Shown here: positions 1 through 7,880 of the stretch, one piece after another | How the letters are laid out: each line of letters starts with the position of its first letter | How positions within the stretch are numbered: the first letter of the stretch is position 1 | Assembly: GCF_026341515.1 (NCBI RefSeq) | Contig: NZ_JAPEOK010000001.1 | Span: 1,054,001-1,118,000, forward strand | Source: Streptomyces sp. NBC_00878 | GTDB lineage: Bacteria; Actinomycetota; Actinomycetes; Streptomycetales; Streptomycetaceae | Length of the DNA: 64,000 nt | Direction of reading: 5' to 3' | Position numbers and translations under genes: made by a program | Notes under the pieces: model-generated | The model's input: only the letters and a program-made list of their open reading frames with translations | The model's database searches: none | Told to the model about the DNA's origin: nothing

Positions 1-443
1 TCGAACCGGGGGGCCACGCGCGCGCGGAAGGGGATCGAGCCGCGTACGCAGAGCACGCGGCGGATCAGCCGGTGTCGGTCCGCCTCGATCTCGTCGCCGT
101 CCACCGGCATGAAGTCCTGGATCTCGCCCACGCCGTCCTCGGTGAAGAAGCGGGTGACCAGGACGTTCGTGTCGGGGAAGTAGAACTGCTTGGTCCGGGC
201 CGGTACGGTGGCCGCCAGCTCGAAGGAGCCGCCCCGGTCCGCGTCGAGGATCGACGCGAAGACGCTGGGGGCGTCGAAGGACGGACAGCAGTACCAGTCG
301 ATCGTGCCGTTGGTGCCCACCAGGGCCACGCTGCGCAGATCGCCGATCAGGCCGTGCTCGGCGATCGGCAGATAGCGGGCGGATGCCGGTGGATCCTCGT
401 GACCGGATACCGGTGGATCCTCGTGACCGGGCGCCTCGGACAT
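1..443 (-). CDS. GH15-family glycoside hydrolase (trehalase-like), N-terminal part
   Basis: The first 147 codons are present; the rest lies beyond the left edge. The start is the ATG at 443. After a short Pro/His-rich leader, the sequence has the typical opening of GH15 glucoamylase/trehalase-like proteins: an IAEHGLIGD segment, then VGTNGTIDWYC and PSFDAPSVFASILD. Such enzymes hydrolyse alpha-glucosidic bonds in the cytoplasm; the catalytic (alpha/alpha)6 domain is outside the window. The leader contains a 24-bp tandem duplication (383-430) that gives two GHEDPP(V/A)S octapeptides. Family assignment is good; substrate is unknown. Confidence 0.8.
   Translation of the reverse strand, partial: MSEAPGHEDPPVSGHEDPPASARYLPIAEHGLIGDLRSVALVGTNGTIDWYCCPSFDAPSVFASILDADRGGSFELAATVPARTKQFYFPDTNVLVTRFFTEDGVGEIQDFMPVDGDEIEADRHRLIRRVLCVRGSIPFRARVAPRF
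383..430. repeat. 24-bp tandem duplication in GH15 leader
   Basis: Two adjacent 24-bp units (383-406 and 407-430) differ at one base. They lie in frame near the 5' end of the GH15 gene and add eight residues per unit. Confidence 0.9.
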
Positions 444-550
444 GGCCGCAGCCTCCCTGCCCCGGGAACACACTGTTGACGCTTCCCAGCGTAGGCGCTC
501 CGCTGGATCCGCGGTTGGTTTTGATCTGCGGTTCGTTTGGCGCGAGCCCG

Positions 551-620
551 GTGGGGGCTGGTCGCGCCCCTCGGCGGAGCCGCGGATTGATACAGCCCCG
601 CGCCCCTTACGGGGCTCGGG
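551..620. repeat. Intergenic GC-rich repeat, copy A (terminator-like)
   Basis: This copy belongs to a family seen five times in the window. It starts with a GTGGGGGCTGGTCGCGC core, then a small GCGGAGCCGC hairpin arm, then a CCCCGCGCCCCTTACGGGG arm. It lies between two leftward genes, just downstream of the TSUP permease gene, where it could act as a transcription terminator. Related copies are at 4069, 21491, 27821 and 43581. Confidence 0.75.
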
Positions 621-629
621 GATGCGGCG

Positions 630-1403
630 TCAGCGCAGGAGCAGCTGTGCTCCGCCCACCACCGTCGCCGCGATCACCAGCTGTTCGAACAGTCGCTGGT
701 TGATCCGGTTCACCGCCCATTTCCCGATGAGCGCCCCCGGTACGACGAAGGCGGCGAGGGCGGCGTCCAGCAGCAGCGAGTTGCCGTCGATCAGGCCGAG
801 GCCGACGCTGAAGGGGACCTTGGAGATGTTGACGATCAGGAAGAAGAAGGCCGAGGTCCCAAGGAAGCCGAGCTTCCGGAAACCCGCGGAGAGGAGGTAC
901 ATCGACATCACCGGGCCGCCCGCGTTGGCGACCATCGTGGTGAAGCCGCCCAGTACGCCGTACGAGCGGGCCTTGATCCGGCCGGCTCGCGTGGCCACCG
1001 AGTCGGGTTCCTCCTCCGCCTCGGCCTTGCGGCGGCGCCAGATCGTGACCCCGGCCATCAGCAGCAGGATCGCGCCGATCGACGTCCGTACGACCTGGTC
1101 GTCGGCCCACATCAGGAACACCGTGCCGACGATCACTCCCGCCGCGACCGCCGGGAACAGTTTCCACAGTGTCGGCCAGTGCGCGTGCCGCCGGTAGGTG
1201 AGCACGGCGAGCACGTCACCGACGATCAGGATCGGCAGCAGGACGCCGGTCGACGCCCGGGCGGGCAGGACGGCCGCGAAGATGGCGAGGCTGACCGTGT
1301 TGGCTCCGCTCACGGCTGTCTTGGAGAAGCCGACGAGCAGGGCCGCGGCGGCGAGGGCGGCGAACTCCCACAGGGATATGTGCCAGAGCGTCATCGTGTT
1401 CAT
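630..1403 (-). CDS. TSUP / TauE-SafE family membrane permease
   Basis: A 257-aa polytopic membrane protein with about eight hydrophobic segments, the usual size for the TSUP family. Typical elements are an N-terminal AALLVGFSKTAVSGA helix, an ILIVGDVLAVL helix followed by a short basic loop, and a second-half GGFTTMVANAGGPVMSMYLL segment resembling the duplicated TSUP repeat. Members move sulfite, sulfoacetate or other small organic anions across the inner membrane; the substrate cannot be deduced. The ATG at 1403 precedes the first helix directly. It is transcribed away from the lipase-like gene and has no obvious partner here. Confidence 0.85.
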   Translation of the reverse strand: MNTMTLWHISLWEFAALAAAALLVGFSKTAVSGANTVSLAIFAAVLPARASTGVLLPILIVGDVLAVLTYRRHAHWPTLWKLFPAVAAGVIVGTVFLMWADDQVVRTSIGAILLLMAGVTIWRRRKAEAEEEPDSVATRAGRIKARSYGVLGGFTTMVANAGGPVMSMYLLSAGFRKLGFLGTSAFFFLIVNISKVPFSVGLGLIDGNSLLLDAALAAFVVPGALIGKWAVNRINQRLFEQLVIAATVVGGAQLLLR

Positions 1404-1577
1404 GCGGGGACCGATGCTATGCGCACGTATCCGATCGCGTCAGGACCGTCTCGACAGGTGGCCCCTGCCGCCACCACAGGCACGCGCCGGCCGCCGCCGC
1501 GGGCACGCGCTATGGACCGCTTCCGCGCCCGCTGGAAAGATCGCTCTCGAACCTGCGCCGACGCCGATGGAGGACCC

Positions 1578-2387
1578 ATGGCCGACTCCCGCGAGCACAC
1601 CCTCACGGGCACCCGGGACACCGTCACCGCACGCGAGTGGCCGCGGGAGCGGCCACGGTACGTGGCGTTGCTGGTGCACGGCTACGGGGAGCACATCGGC
1701 CGGTACGAGTACGTGGCCGACGTCCTGCACGCGCACGGCGCGGCCGTGTTCGGCCCCGACCACATGGGGCACGGGAAGTCGGCGGGCGAGCGTGTGCTGA
1801 TCGAGGACTTCGAGGACGTGGTGAGCGACGTCCACGCGGTGGAGCGGCTGGCCCGGGCCGCCCATCCCGGGGTGCCGGTCGTGCTGATCGGCCACTCCAT
1901 GGGTGGACTCATCGCCGCGCGTTACGCCCAGCGGTACGGAGTCGGCCTGGCCGCGCTCGTGCTCTCCGGGCCGGTCATCGGCAGCTGGGACCCGCTGCCT
2001 CAGCTGCTCGCGCTCGATCCGCTGCCCGACACCCCCATCGACCCGGCCACGCTCTCCCGCGACCCGGCGGTCGGTGCGGCGTACGCGGCGGATCCGCTGG
2101 TCTGGCACGGGCCGTTCAAGCGCCCCACCCTGGAGGCCTTCGCGCACACCCTGGAGGACATCTCCAAGAGCGGTGACGTGGGCGCGCTTCCGCTGCTGTG
2201 GCTGCACGGGGACGACGACCGGATCGTGCCGCTGCCCGCCAGCCGCGCGGGTATCGAGGAGCTGCGCGGCGCCGAGTGGACCGAGCGCGTGTACGCGGGC
2301 GCGCGGCACGAGGTGTTCAACGAGACGAACAAGGACACGGTCCTCGCGGACGTGACGTCCTTCGTGGACAGGGTGCTGGCGGACTGA
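1578..2387 (+). CDS. Alpha/beta hydrolase, monoacylglycerol-lipase-like
   Basis: A 269-aa serine hydrolase. The ATG at 1578 was chosen because a GGAGGA ribosome site precedes it and homology-like sequence begins there; the open frame further upstream looks non-coding. The oxyanion region is LLVHGYGEHIGRYEYVA, the nucleophile elbow is GHSMGG, the acid lies in the WLHGDDDRIVPL strand and the histidine in GARHEVFNE. This set is typical of the serine aminopeptidase S33/monoglyceride lipase group, which cleaves monoacylglycerols or similar esters. It is cytoplasmic, with no signal peptide. It lies 80 bp before the WhiB gene and may be unrelated to the cluster that follows. Confidence 0.85.
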   Translation: MADSREHTLTGTRDTVTAREWPRERPRYVALLVHGYGEHIGRYEYVADVLHAHGAAVFGPDHMGHGKSAGERVLIEDFEDVVSDVHAVERLARAAHPGVPVVLIGHSMGGLIAARYAQRYGVGLAALVLSGPVIGSWDPLPQLLALDPLPDTPIDPATLSRDPAVGAAYAADPLVWHGPFKRPTLEAFAHTLEDISKSGDVGALPLLWLHGDDDRIVPLPASRAGIEELRGAEWTERVYAGARHEVFNETNKDTVLADVTSFVDRVLAD

Positions 2388-2467
2388 GTACGCACTGGCA
2401 CGGAAGCGGGCCCCAGGGCCTCGAAATCGGGTGTTTTCGCTGATCCGCGCTGGGCACTCGGGCCCGC

Positions 2468-2728
2468 ATGGAGTGGTTGTGGAGCGCGGCCTGCGCGGAG
2501 GAGGACCCTGAGCTGTTCTTCCCCGTGGGTACGACAGGCCCGGCGCAGCGGGACATCGCCGCCGCCAAGCGCGTCTGTGCCCGTTGCCCGGTGGCGGGCC
2601 AGTGCCTGGCGTGGGCACTCGCCACCGAACAGACCTCCGGTGTGTGGGGCGGTACGGCCGAGGAGGAGCGCGCCGCGCTGCTCCGTACGGTCCGTCGTCA
2701 TCGAACGAGAAGAAGAAGTGCGCCCTGA
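2468..2728 (+). CDS. WhiB-family (Wbl) iron-sulfur transcription factor
   Basis: An 86-aa protein with the four Wbl cysteines C9, C37, C40 and C46 (spacing C-x2-C-x5-C after the first) that bind a [4Fe-4S] cluster. A GVWGG turn follows at residues 58-62 and the tail is basic (RRHRTRRR). Wbl proteins act with the principal sigma factor to control development, redox response or secondary metabolism in actinobacteria. It sits immediately before the putative azoxy operon, 104 bp ahead of the flavoprotein gene, so a pathway-specific role is plausible but inferred. The ribosome site before the ATG is weak. Confidence 0.93.
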   Translation: MEWLWSAACAEEDPELFFPVGTTGPAQRDIAAAKRVCARCPVAGQCLAWALATEQTSGVWGGTAEEERAALLRTVRRHRTRRRSAP

Positions 2729-2832
2729 CCGTGGTGAGGAGGTTCTTCGGCCCGAGGGGTCCCGCCAGTTGCTGCGTAAACAGAGACGACGCTGCTGACG
2801 ACACCTGAGGACCAAGGAGCAGGAGACGACAC

Positions 2833-3966
2833 ATGAGATTCCTGGAGCGCGAGCGCGCGGCCCTCACCAAGTTGCTGCCCGGCCTCGACGACGGTCTGCG
2901 GGCCGTCCCGCTGATGACGCTGGAAGGGCCGAAGAGCCCGGGGATCCGGTTGTTCCGGGAGAGCGGAGGGCCCGGGCTCCTGGCGCCGGCCTCCCTCCAG
3001 GGCAGAGGAGCCACGGCACTTGAGGCCCTGCGGGTGCAGCGCGCGCTGGGCAGCCGTTCGCCCTCACTGGCGGTGGCGACGACCATGCACCACTTCTCGA
3101 TGGCCACACTGGTGGGGCTGAGCGACTCCGGCGAGGGACTGGAGTGGATGCTCGTCCAGGGCGTGGCGTCCGACAACCGTCTTTTGGCGTCCGGCTTCGC
3201 CGAGGGCCGCAGCGGCTCCGGCATCCTGTCGCCGTCGATGTCCGCGACGGTGACCGCGGAGGGCGTACGGATCAGTGGGGTGAAGCGGCCGTGCAGCCTG
3301 GCCCGTTCCATGGATCTGCTCACCGCCAGTGTGATGGTGCCGTGCGAGGACGGCGAGGGCCACGAGCTGGCCGTGGCCCTGGTGCCTGCCGACAGCGCGG
3401 GGCTGAGCGTCAGCGGCTTCTGGTCGAGCACATTCCTCGCGGGTGCCGAGAGCGATCAGGTCACCCTGGATGACGTCCTCGTACCGCCGGAACTGCTCGT
3501 ACGGACCGCTTCGCCGGCCGGAGCCCGCCTCGACGAGGTGCAGACCGTCGGGCTGGTCTGGTTCGAGCTGCTGATGACCGGCAGTTATCTCGGCGCGGCG
3601 AGCGCGCTGGTGGAGCGGGTGCTGCTCAACGACCGTGTGCCCGAGGCCGAGCGGGTCCGTCTCCTGGTGGAGATCGAGGGCGCGGCGGGGGCGGTCGAGG
3701 GGCTCGCCCGGCGGCTGGACGAGTCCGCACCCGACGAGTCGGCGCTCGCCGACTCGCTGTACGCGCGCTACAGCGTGCAGGACGCTCTCGCGCGGATCGT
3801 GCCGCGGGCCGTCGAGCTGCTCGGGGGGCTCAACTTCATGACGTCGGACGAGGTGGGGTATCTCGCCGCGTGTTCCAACGGGCTGTCGTTGCATCCGCCT
3901 GCGCGGGTGCGGATGTCGGCGGCCTTGGCCGCCTATGTGGCGGATGGGCCGCTGACTGTCGCGTAG
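2833..3966 (+). CDS. Acyl-CoA-dehydrogenase-fold flavoprotein, candidate alkylamine N-hydroxylase (VlmH-like)
   Basis: A 377-aa protein with acyl-CoA dehydrogenase architecture: an N-terminal helical part, a middle beta domain with SGFAEGRSGSG and ATVTAEGVRISGVKRPCS, and a C-terminal four-helix part. Group D flavin monooxygenases of this fold, such as isobutylamine N-hydroxylase VlmH and DszC, use reduced flavin from a separate reductase. A flavin reductase is encoded in the same operon (7155-7721), so I infer N-hydroxylation of a fatty amine. The ATG at 2833 follows a GGAGCAGGAGA ribosome site. A plain acyl-CoA dehydrogenase that desaturates the acyl chain remains possible. Confidence 0.65.
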   Translation: MRFLERERAALTKLLPGLDDGLRAVPLMTLEGPKSPGIRLFRESGGPGLLAPASLQGRGATALEALRVQRALGSRSPSLAVATTMHHFSMATLVGLSDSGEGLEWMLVQGVASDNRLLASGFAEGRSGSGILSPSMSATVTAEGVRISGVKRPCSLARSMDLLTASVMVPCEDGEGHELAVALVPADSAGLSVSGFWSSTFLAGAESDQVTLDDVLVPPELLVRTASPAGARLDEVQTVGLVWFELLMTGSYLGAASALVERVLLNDRVPEAERVRLLVEIEGAAGAVEGLARRLDESAPDESALADSLYARYSVQDALARIVPRAVELLGGLNFMTSDEVGYLAACSNGLSLHPPARVRMSAALAAYVADGPLTVA

Positions 3967-4068
3967 CGGTCCGCCAGGGCCTGTTCCTTTCCCCAACCCC
4001 GCCCCTTCCCGAAACTGGGGGGCTGCGCCCCCAGGTCCCCCTCCGCCCGGTTCGTCCGGTGCGGGTGA

Positions 4069-4109
4069 GTGGGGGCTGGGCGCGCAGTTCCCCGCGCCCC
4101 TGAAGGGCG
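4069..4109. repeat. Intergenic GC-rich repeat, copy D
   Basis: A short variant of the same repeat family (GTGGGGGCTGG then GCGCAGTTCCCCGCGCCCCT). It lies in the 221-bp gap between the flavoprotein gene and the SDR gene. The gap holds other self-complementary GC-rich segments but no gene. Confidence 0.65.
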
Positions 4110-4187
4110 GGCTGCGCCGCCCGATCCCGCGCAGCCACACAGCCGCACCCAACACACACCGCTCGCCCTACCGAGGGGAACTTCGCC

Positions 4188-5300
4188 ATGCCTCAGAAAC
4201 GTTCTGTTCTGCTTCTCACCGGGGGTGCCGGTGTGCTCGGGAGAGCGCTCGTCGACGAGTTGTCGCGGGACTTCGAGATCGTCTGTCTACGGCACCGCAC
4301 ACCGATGAACGACCCCCGGGTACGGGAGATCGGCGCCGACCTGTTGCAGCCCGAACTCGGCCTGCCGCAGGGGGACTTCGAACGGCTGGCGGCCGAGGTC
4401 GACCTGGTCGTGCACTGCGCCGCCGCCACCAACTGGAAGACCGAGCCCGACTCGATCCGGCGGGCCAACCTCGGCGGCACCGCCGGGATGCTCGACCTCT
4501 GTGTCCGGGCCGGCGCGCCGATGTACCACATGAGCACGGCGTTCGTCGCCAACCCGCTGGCCCCGGAGGAGCGGGAACGCTTCCCCGGTGCCGCCGCGTA
4601 CCTCGCCTCCAAGACCGAGGCGGAGCAGTTGGTGCGCGACGCACCCGTGCCGGGTGTGATCCTGCGGCCTTCGGTGGTGATGGGCGACTCGGTGACCGGC
4701 CGTATCGCCGGGGTGCAGGGACTGACCCGGGTGCTCGCCGCCATCGTCAAGGGTCAGGTGCCGGTCGTACCGGGCTCGCCCGACGTGCGGATCGACATGG
4801 TGCCCCAGGACGTCATCGCCGGTGCCGTGGGGGATCTGGTGCGCGGCGGGGTCACGGACGGCGAGTACTGGCTGACGGCCGGAGCGCACTCCCTGTTGCA
4901 GCGCGAAGTGGTGGACGCCTGCCTGGAGTTCGCGGAACTGTACGGGCCCAGGCCACATCCGCCCCGGCTCGTTCCGCTGGAGTCCGTGCACCGACTGCTG
5001 CTGCCGCTCATCGAGGGACCCACCTTCCCGGAGTCGCTGCGCCGCCGCTTCCACACGTACGCGGAACTGCTGCTGGTCTTCCAGCGTGCCCTCCCCTTCG
5101 AGTCCTCCCTGGGGTCCCCGCACTGCGGCTCGGCCCCGTCGAAGGACGCCCTCAGGCAGGCGCTGGTCCGCAACCTGGCCGCCTGGTCCACCGGTCCCGG
5201 CGGCATGCGCGGCCGTCACCGCGCGCAGCCGTCCCGGGCCGCGGTCCCGATGCGGTCCGAGACAACGGGGACAACGGAGACAGAGGAGCTGGCCTCGTGA
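4188..5300 (+). CDS. NAD(P)-dependent SDR, thioester-reductase-like
   Basis: A 370-aa extended short-chain dehydrogenase. The Rossmann glycine motif TGGAGVLG is at residues 11-18, a CAAATNW segment follows, then STAF and a YLASK catalytic tyrosine-lysine pair, then ILRPSVVMGDS. This pattern is shared with carboxylic-acid/thioester reductase (R) domains and male-sterility-type fatty acyl reductases, which reduce acyl thioesters to aldehydes. Followed by an aminotransferase with a 4-bp GTGA overlap, it probably supplies a fatty aldehyde for reductive amination. The first codon, ATG at 4188, has GAGGGGAA upstream. The acyl substrate and carrier are unknown. Confidence 0.75.
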   Translation: MPQKRSVLLLTGGAGVLGRALVDELSRDFEIVCLRHRTPMNDPRVREIGADLLQPELGLPQGDFERLAAEVDLVVHCAAATNWKTEPDSIRRANLGGTAGMLDLCVRAGAPMYHMSTAFVANPLAPEERERFPGAAAYLASKTEAEQLVRDAPVPGVILRPSVVMGDSVTGRIAGVQGLTRVLAAIVKGQVPVVPGSPDVRIDMVPQDVIAGAVGDLVRGGVTDGEYWLTAGAHSLLQREVVDACLEFAELYGPRPHPPRLVPLESVHRLLLPLIEGPTFPESLRRRFHTYAELLLVFQRALPFESSLGSPHCGSAPSKDALRQALVRNLAAWSTGPGGMRGRHRAQPSRAAVPMRSETTGTTETEELAS

Positions 5301-6646
5301 CCGCTGCCCCGGCCGATGTCACGGCCAACACCCCGTCCCACGTCGCGGCCGACGTCCCGGTCACCGCGTCCGCCGCCGAGTCCACCGCCGACAGCGGCAC
5401 CCATCGTGCGGACATCGCCCGGCTCTACCGCGAGCACCTCTCGGTCGGGCGGTCCGTGCTCGGGACCGTGCTCGGCGGCATGCTGGAGACGGCGGCCGAC
5501 GGTGCCTGGATCTTCACCGACGACGGCCGCCGCTACCTCGACTTCGGCGGGTACGGCGTCTTCATCCTGGGGCACCGGCATCCCGCCGTCACCGCTGCCG
5601 TGCACCGCCAGCTGGACAAGCATCCACTGGCAAGCCGGGTCTTCCTGGAGCCGGTCGCCGCCCGCGCGGCACAGGCCCTGGCCGCGCGAACCCCGTACGG
5701 CCTCGACCACGTGCACTTCGTCAACTCCGGGGCGGAGGCGACCGAAACGGGTCTGAAGCTGGCCCGGGCCCATGGGCACACCGCGCTCGTCAGCACGGCC
5801 GGCGGCTATCACGGCAAGACCCTGGGGGCGCTGAGCGCCACCGCCAACCCGAAGTACCAGTTGCCCTTCCGGCCGCTGCTGCCGGACAGCACGGTGGTTC
5901 CCTACGGGGACGCGGACGCCATGGCACCCGTGCTGGCCCGGCTCGGCGACCGGGCCTGCGTGATCGTCGAGCCGGTACAGGGCGAGGGCGGCGTACGCGT
6001 TCCGCCGCCCGGCTATCTGGCCGAGGTGGGGCGGCTGTGCCGGACGTACGGGGCCTTCCTGATCGTCGACGAGATCCAGACGGGCCTCGGGCGGCTGGGC
6101 ACGTGGTGGGGCATGGACGGCGAGCGGGTCTCCCCCGATGTGCTCCTCGTCGGGAAGGGCCTCAGCGGCGGCGTGGTCCCGGTCGCCGCTGCGGTCGCCA
6201 CCGCGGCCGCCTACCGTCCGTTCTCCCGCGACCCCTACCTGCACACCTCCACCTTCGCCGCCTCCCCGATCGCGTGCGCCGCCGCGCTGGCCGCGGTCGA
6301 GACCCTCGACCGGGAGGACATCGTCGGCCGTGCCGCCGCGCTGGGAGACCGGCTGCTCGCGGATGTGCGGGCCGTCTGCGCCCCGTACGCGGGCGGTCTG
6401 GTGCGCGAGGTGCGCGGGCGCGGGCTGCTGATCGGCCTGGAGTTCACGGCGGACCAGGCCGTCGGCGAGCTGATCCTCGAACTCGTCGCGCGAGGCGTCC
6501 TGGTGAACCACTCCCTCAACGCCACCCGCGTTCTGCGTCTGACACCCCCGGCGATCGCCGGGGAGGAGGAGGTGCGGCTGTTCCTGGCTGCCCTGGCCGA
6601 GGCACTGCGCGTCGTGGCGGCGCGTGTCGGCCCAGCACCCGAGTAA
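5297..6646 (+). CDS. Class III PLP-dependent aminotransferase
   Basis: A 449-aa fold-type I aminotransferase. The PLP-binding elements are VNSGAEATETGLKLAR, the GGYHGKT segment, VEPVQGEGG, LIVDEIQTGLGR and the Schiff-base lysine in LLVGKGLSGG at about residue 285. Class III enzymes transfer amino groups to aldehydes or ketones. The GTG start overlaps the SDR stop by four bases, so the two are translationally coupled. With the reductase it would convert an acyl thioester to a primary fatty amine. About 40 variable Ala/Thr-rich residues precede the core. Function is by family and context; the amino donor is unknown. Confidence 0.82.
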   Translation: MTAAPADVTANTPSHVAADVPVTASAAESTADSGTHRADIARLYREHLSVGRSVLGTVLGGMLETAADGAWIFTDDGRRYLDFGGYGVFILGHRHPAVTAAVHRQLDKHPLASRVFLEPVAARAAQALAARTPYGLDHVHFVNSGAEATETGLKLARAHGHTALVSTAGGYHGKTLGALSATANPKYQLPFRPLLPDSTVVPYGDADAMAPVLARLGDRACVIVEPVQGEGGVRVPPPGYLAEVGRLCRTYGAFLIVDEIQTGLGRLGTWWGMDGERVSPDVLLVGKGLSGGVVPVAAAVATAAAYRPFSRDPYLHTSTFAASPIACAAALAAVETLDREDIVGRAAALGDRLLADVRAVCAPYAGGLVREVRGRGLLIGLEFTADQAVGELILELVARGVLVNHSLNATRVLRLTPPAIAGEEEVRLFLAALAEALRVVAARVGPAPE

Positions 6647-6676
6647 CCACGGCAGACCACCGAAAGGACCCCTCAC

Positions 6677-7162
6677 ATGCGTCGCGTGACCGTACGACTG
6701 ACCGCCCACGACGTCGACCCCGAGACCGCGTACCAGCGGATCCGTGACTTCCGGCGCTACCCGGACGTCACCGAGACCGTGCGCGAGGTCGTGGTCCATC
6801 CGCCTCATGACGACGGCACGGTGGTGTCGGACTGGACCGTCCGCTTCCGGAACGGTCTGATGCGGTGGACCGAGCGCGACGCCTTCTTCCCGGAGAGCCG
6901 AAGCATCGGTTTCACCCAGCTCAGCGGCGACTTCGAGGTGTTCGAGGGCACCTGGCGGTGCGAGCCGGGCGAGGCGGACGGCACGACCGTGACCTTCGAG
7001 GCCCTGTTCGACCTGGGCATCCCGACGCTCGCCGAGCTCCTCGATCCGGTGGCCGACTCGACCCTGCGCACCAACATCGAGCGGATCCTGCGCGGGCTGC
7101 TCGGCAGGGTCACGCCCGCCCCGGCGGAACTCGTCGACACGGCCGCCGCCGCACATGGCTGA
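6677..7162 (+). CDS. SRPBCC / polyketide-cyclase-like protein
   Basis: A 161-aa single-domain START-like protein. It opens with VRLTAHDVDPETAYQRIRDFRRYPDVTETVREVVV, typical of the coenzyme-Q-binding/cyclase (COQ10-type) SRPBCC fold, and ends in an amphipathic helix. Such proteins bind hydrophobic ligands or act as cyclases. Placed between the aminotransferase (30 bp) and the flavin reductase (8-bp overlap), it is part of the operon and may bind a lipid-like intermediate. No catalytic role can be deduced. An AAAGGA ribosome site precedes the ATG. Confidence 0.75.
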   Translation: MRRVTVRLTAHDVDPETAYQRIRDFRRYPDVTETVREVVVHPPHDDGTVVSDWTVRFRNGLMRWTERDAFFPESRSIGFTQLSGDFEVFEGTWRCEPGEADGTTVTFEALFDLGIPTLAELLDPVADSTLRTNIERILRGLLGRVTPAPAELVDTAAAAHG

Positions 7163-7721
7163 CCTCGCGGTCGTACCCCAGCAGCCGTCCACCACGACGA
7201 CGGGATGGGACGCCCTCCGGGACGAGCCCGGACCGGACACCGTCCGCTGTCTCGGGCTCTACGCCAAGCTCTCGGCCGGCGTCTGCGTCGTCACCGCCCT
7301 GGACGCCACCGGCCGCCCGACCGGAATGACGGTCTCGGCCCTGACGTCCCTGTCGGCCCGGCCGCCGCTCGTCCTCGCCTGTCTGCGCGGCGGTTCACGC
7401 ACCCTGACCGCACTGCGTGCCCAAGGTGCCTTCGCCGTCAGCCTGTTGACGGTGGATCAGGAGGCGGTGGCCGAGCGCTTCGCCGACTCCGCGGTACCGC
7501 CCGCGCTGCGGTTCGCCGACATCCCCGTACGCCACGTACTCGGGCTGCCGGTGCTCTCCGACGCGCTCGCCTGGTCGGTGTGCCTGGTCGAGGACATCCG
7601 CCGGTACGGGGATCATCACGCCGTCGTCGGACGCGTGATGGCGGTCGACGTGAACGGCGGGCGGCCGCTGCTCTGGCACGACCGCGCGTTCCACACCCTC
7701 ACCGGACCGCACGAGGGCTGA
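7155..7721 (+). CDS. Flavin reductase family protein (VlmR-like partner)
   Basis: A 188-aa flavin-reductase-like split-barrel protein. FAKLSAGVCVVTALDATG-type sequence is followed by TGMTVSALTSLSARPPLVLACL, the usual FMN-binding strand, and FAVSLLTVDQEAVAERFA. These enzymes reduce FMN or FAD with NAD(P)H and feed a two-component monooxygenase. The natural partner is the acyl-CoA-dehydrogenase-fold protein at 2833, as VlmR serves VlmH in valanimycin biosynthesis. It overlaps the SRPBCC gene by 8 bp, is the last gene of the rightward operon, and is followed by a strong terminator. Confidence 0.87.
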   Translation: MADLAVVPQQPSTTTTGWDALRDEPGPDTVRCLGLYAKLSAGVCVVTALDATGRPTGMTVSALTSLSARPPLVLACLRGGSRTLTALRAQGAFAVSLLTVDQEAVAERFADSAVPPALRFADIPVRHVLGLPVLSDALAWSVCLVEDIRRYGDHHAVVGRVMAVDVNGGRPLLWHDRAFHTLTGPHEG

Positions 7722-7744
7722 CCCTCAAGCGGACCTGCAGCCGA

Positions 7745-7776
7745 CGCCCGGCCGGGACTTCCCGGCCGGGCGTTTT
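7745..7776 (+). terminator. Intrinsic terminator of the rightward operon
   Basis: A perfect 13-bp stem (7745-7757 with 7760-7772), GC-rich with a two-base nominal loop, followed directly by TTTT. It lies 24 bp after the flavin reductase stop. Confidence 0.9.
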
Positions 7777-7830
7777 ACTCATCATCCGCACTCCCCAGCA
7801 CGGGAGTTCGCATGAGGGTTCGCATGAGAA

Positions 7831-7872
7831 GAGGGGGTGGTGCGAGCCCCGAAGGGCCCGCACCACCCCCTC
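7831..7872 (-). terminator. Hairpin downstream of the desaturase
   Basis: A perfect 14-bp stem (7831-7844 with 7859-7872) whose loop contains a second small CCCC/GGG hairpin. It lies 8 bp after the leftward desaturase stop, with a TTCTC run beyond it on the minus strand. It probably ends the leftward operon. Confidence 0.75.
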
Positions 7873-7880
7873 CGTCACGT

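Noticed and set aside
1440..3431. 663-aa minus-strand open frame
   Set aside because: It runs antisense through three recognisable genes and has the Arg/Pro/Gly-rich composition of a GC-rich shadow frame.
5216..7240. 674-aa minus-strand open frame
   Set aside because: It is antisense to the aminotransferase and SRPBCC genes; no motif and shadow-like composition.
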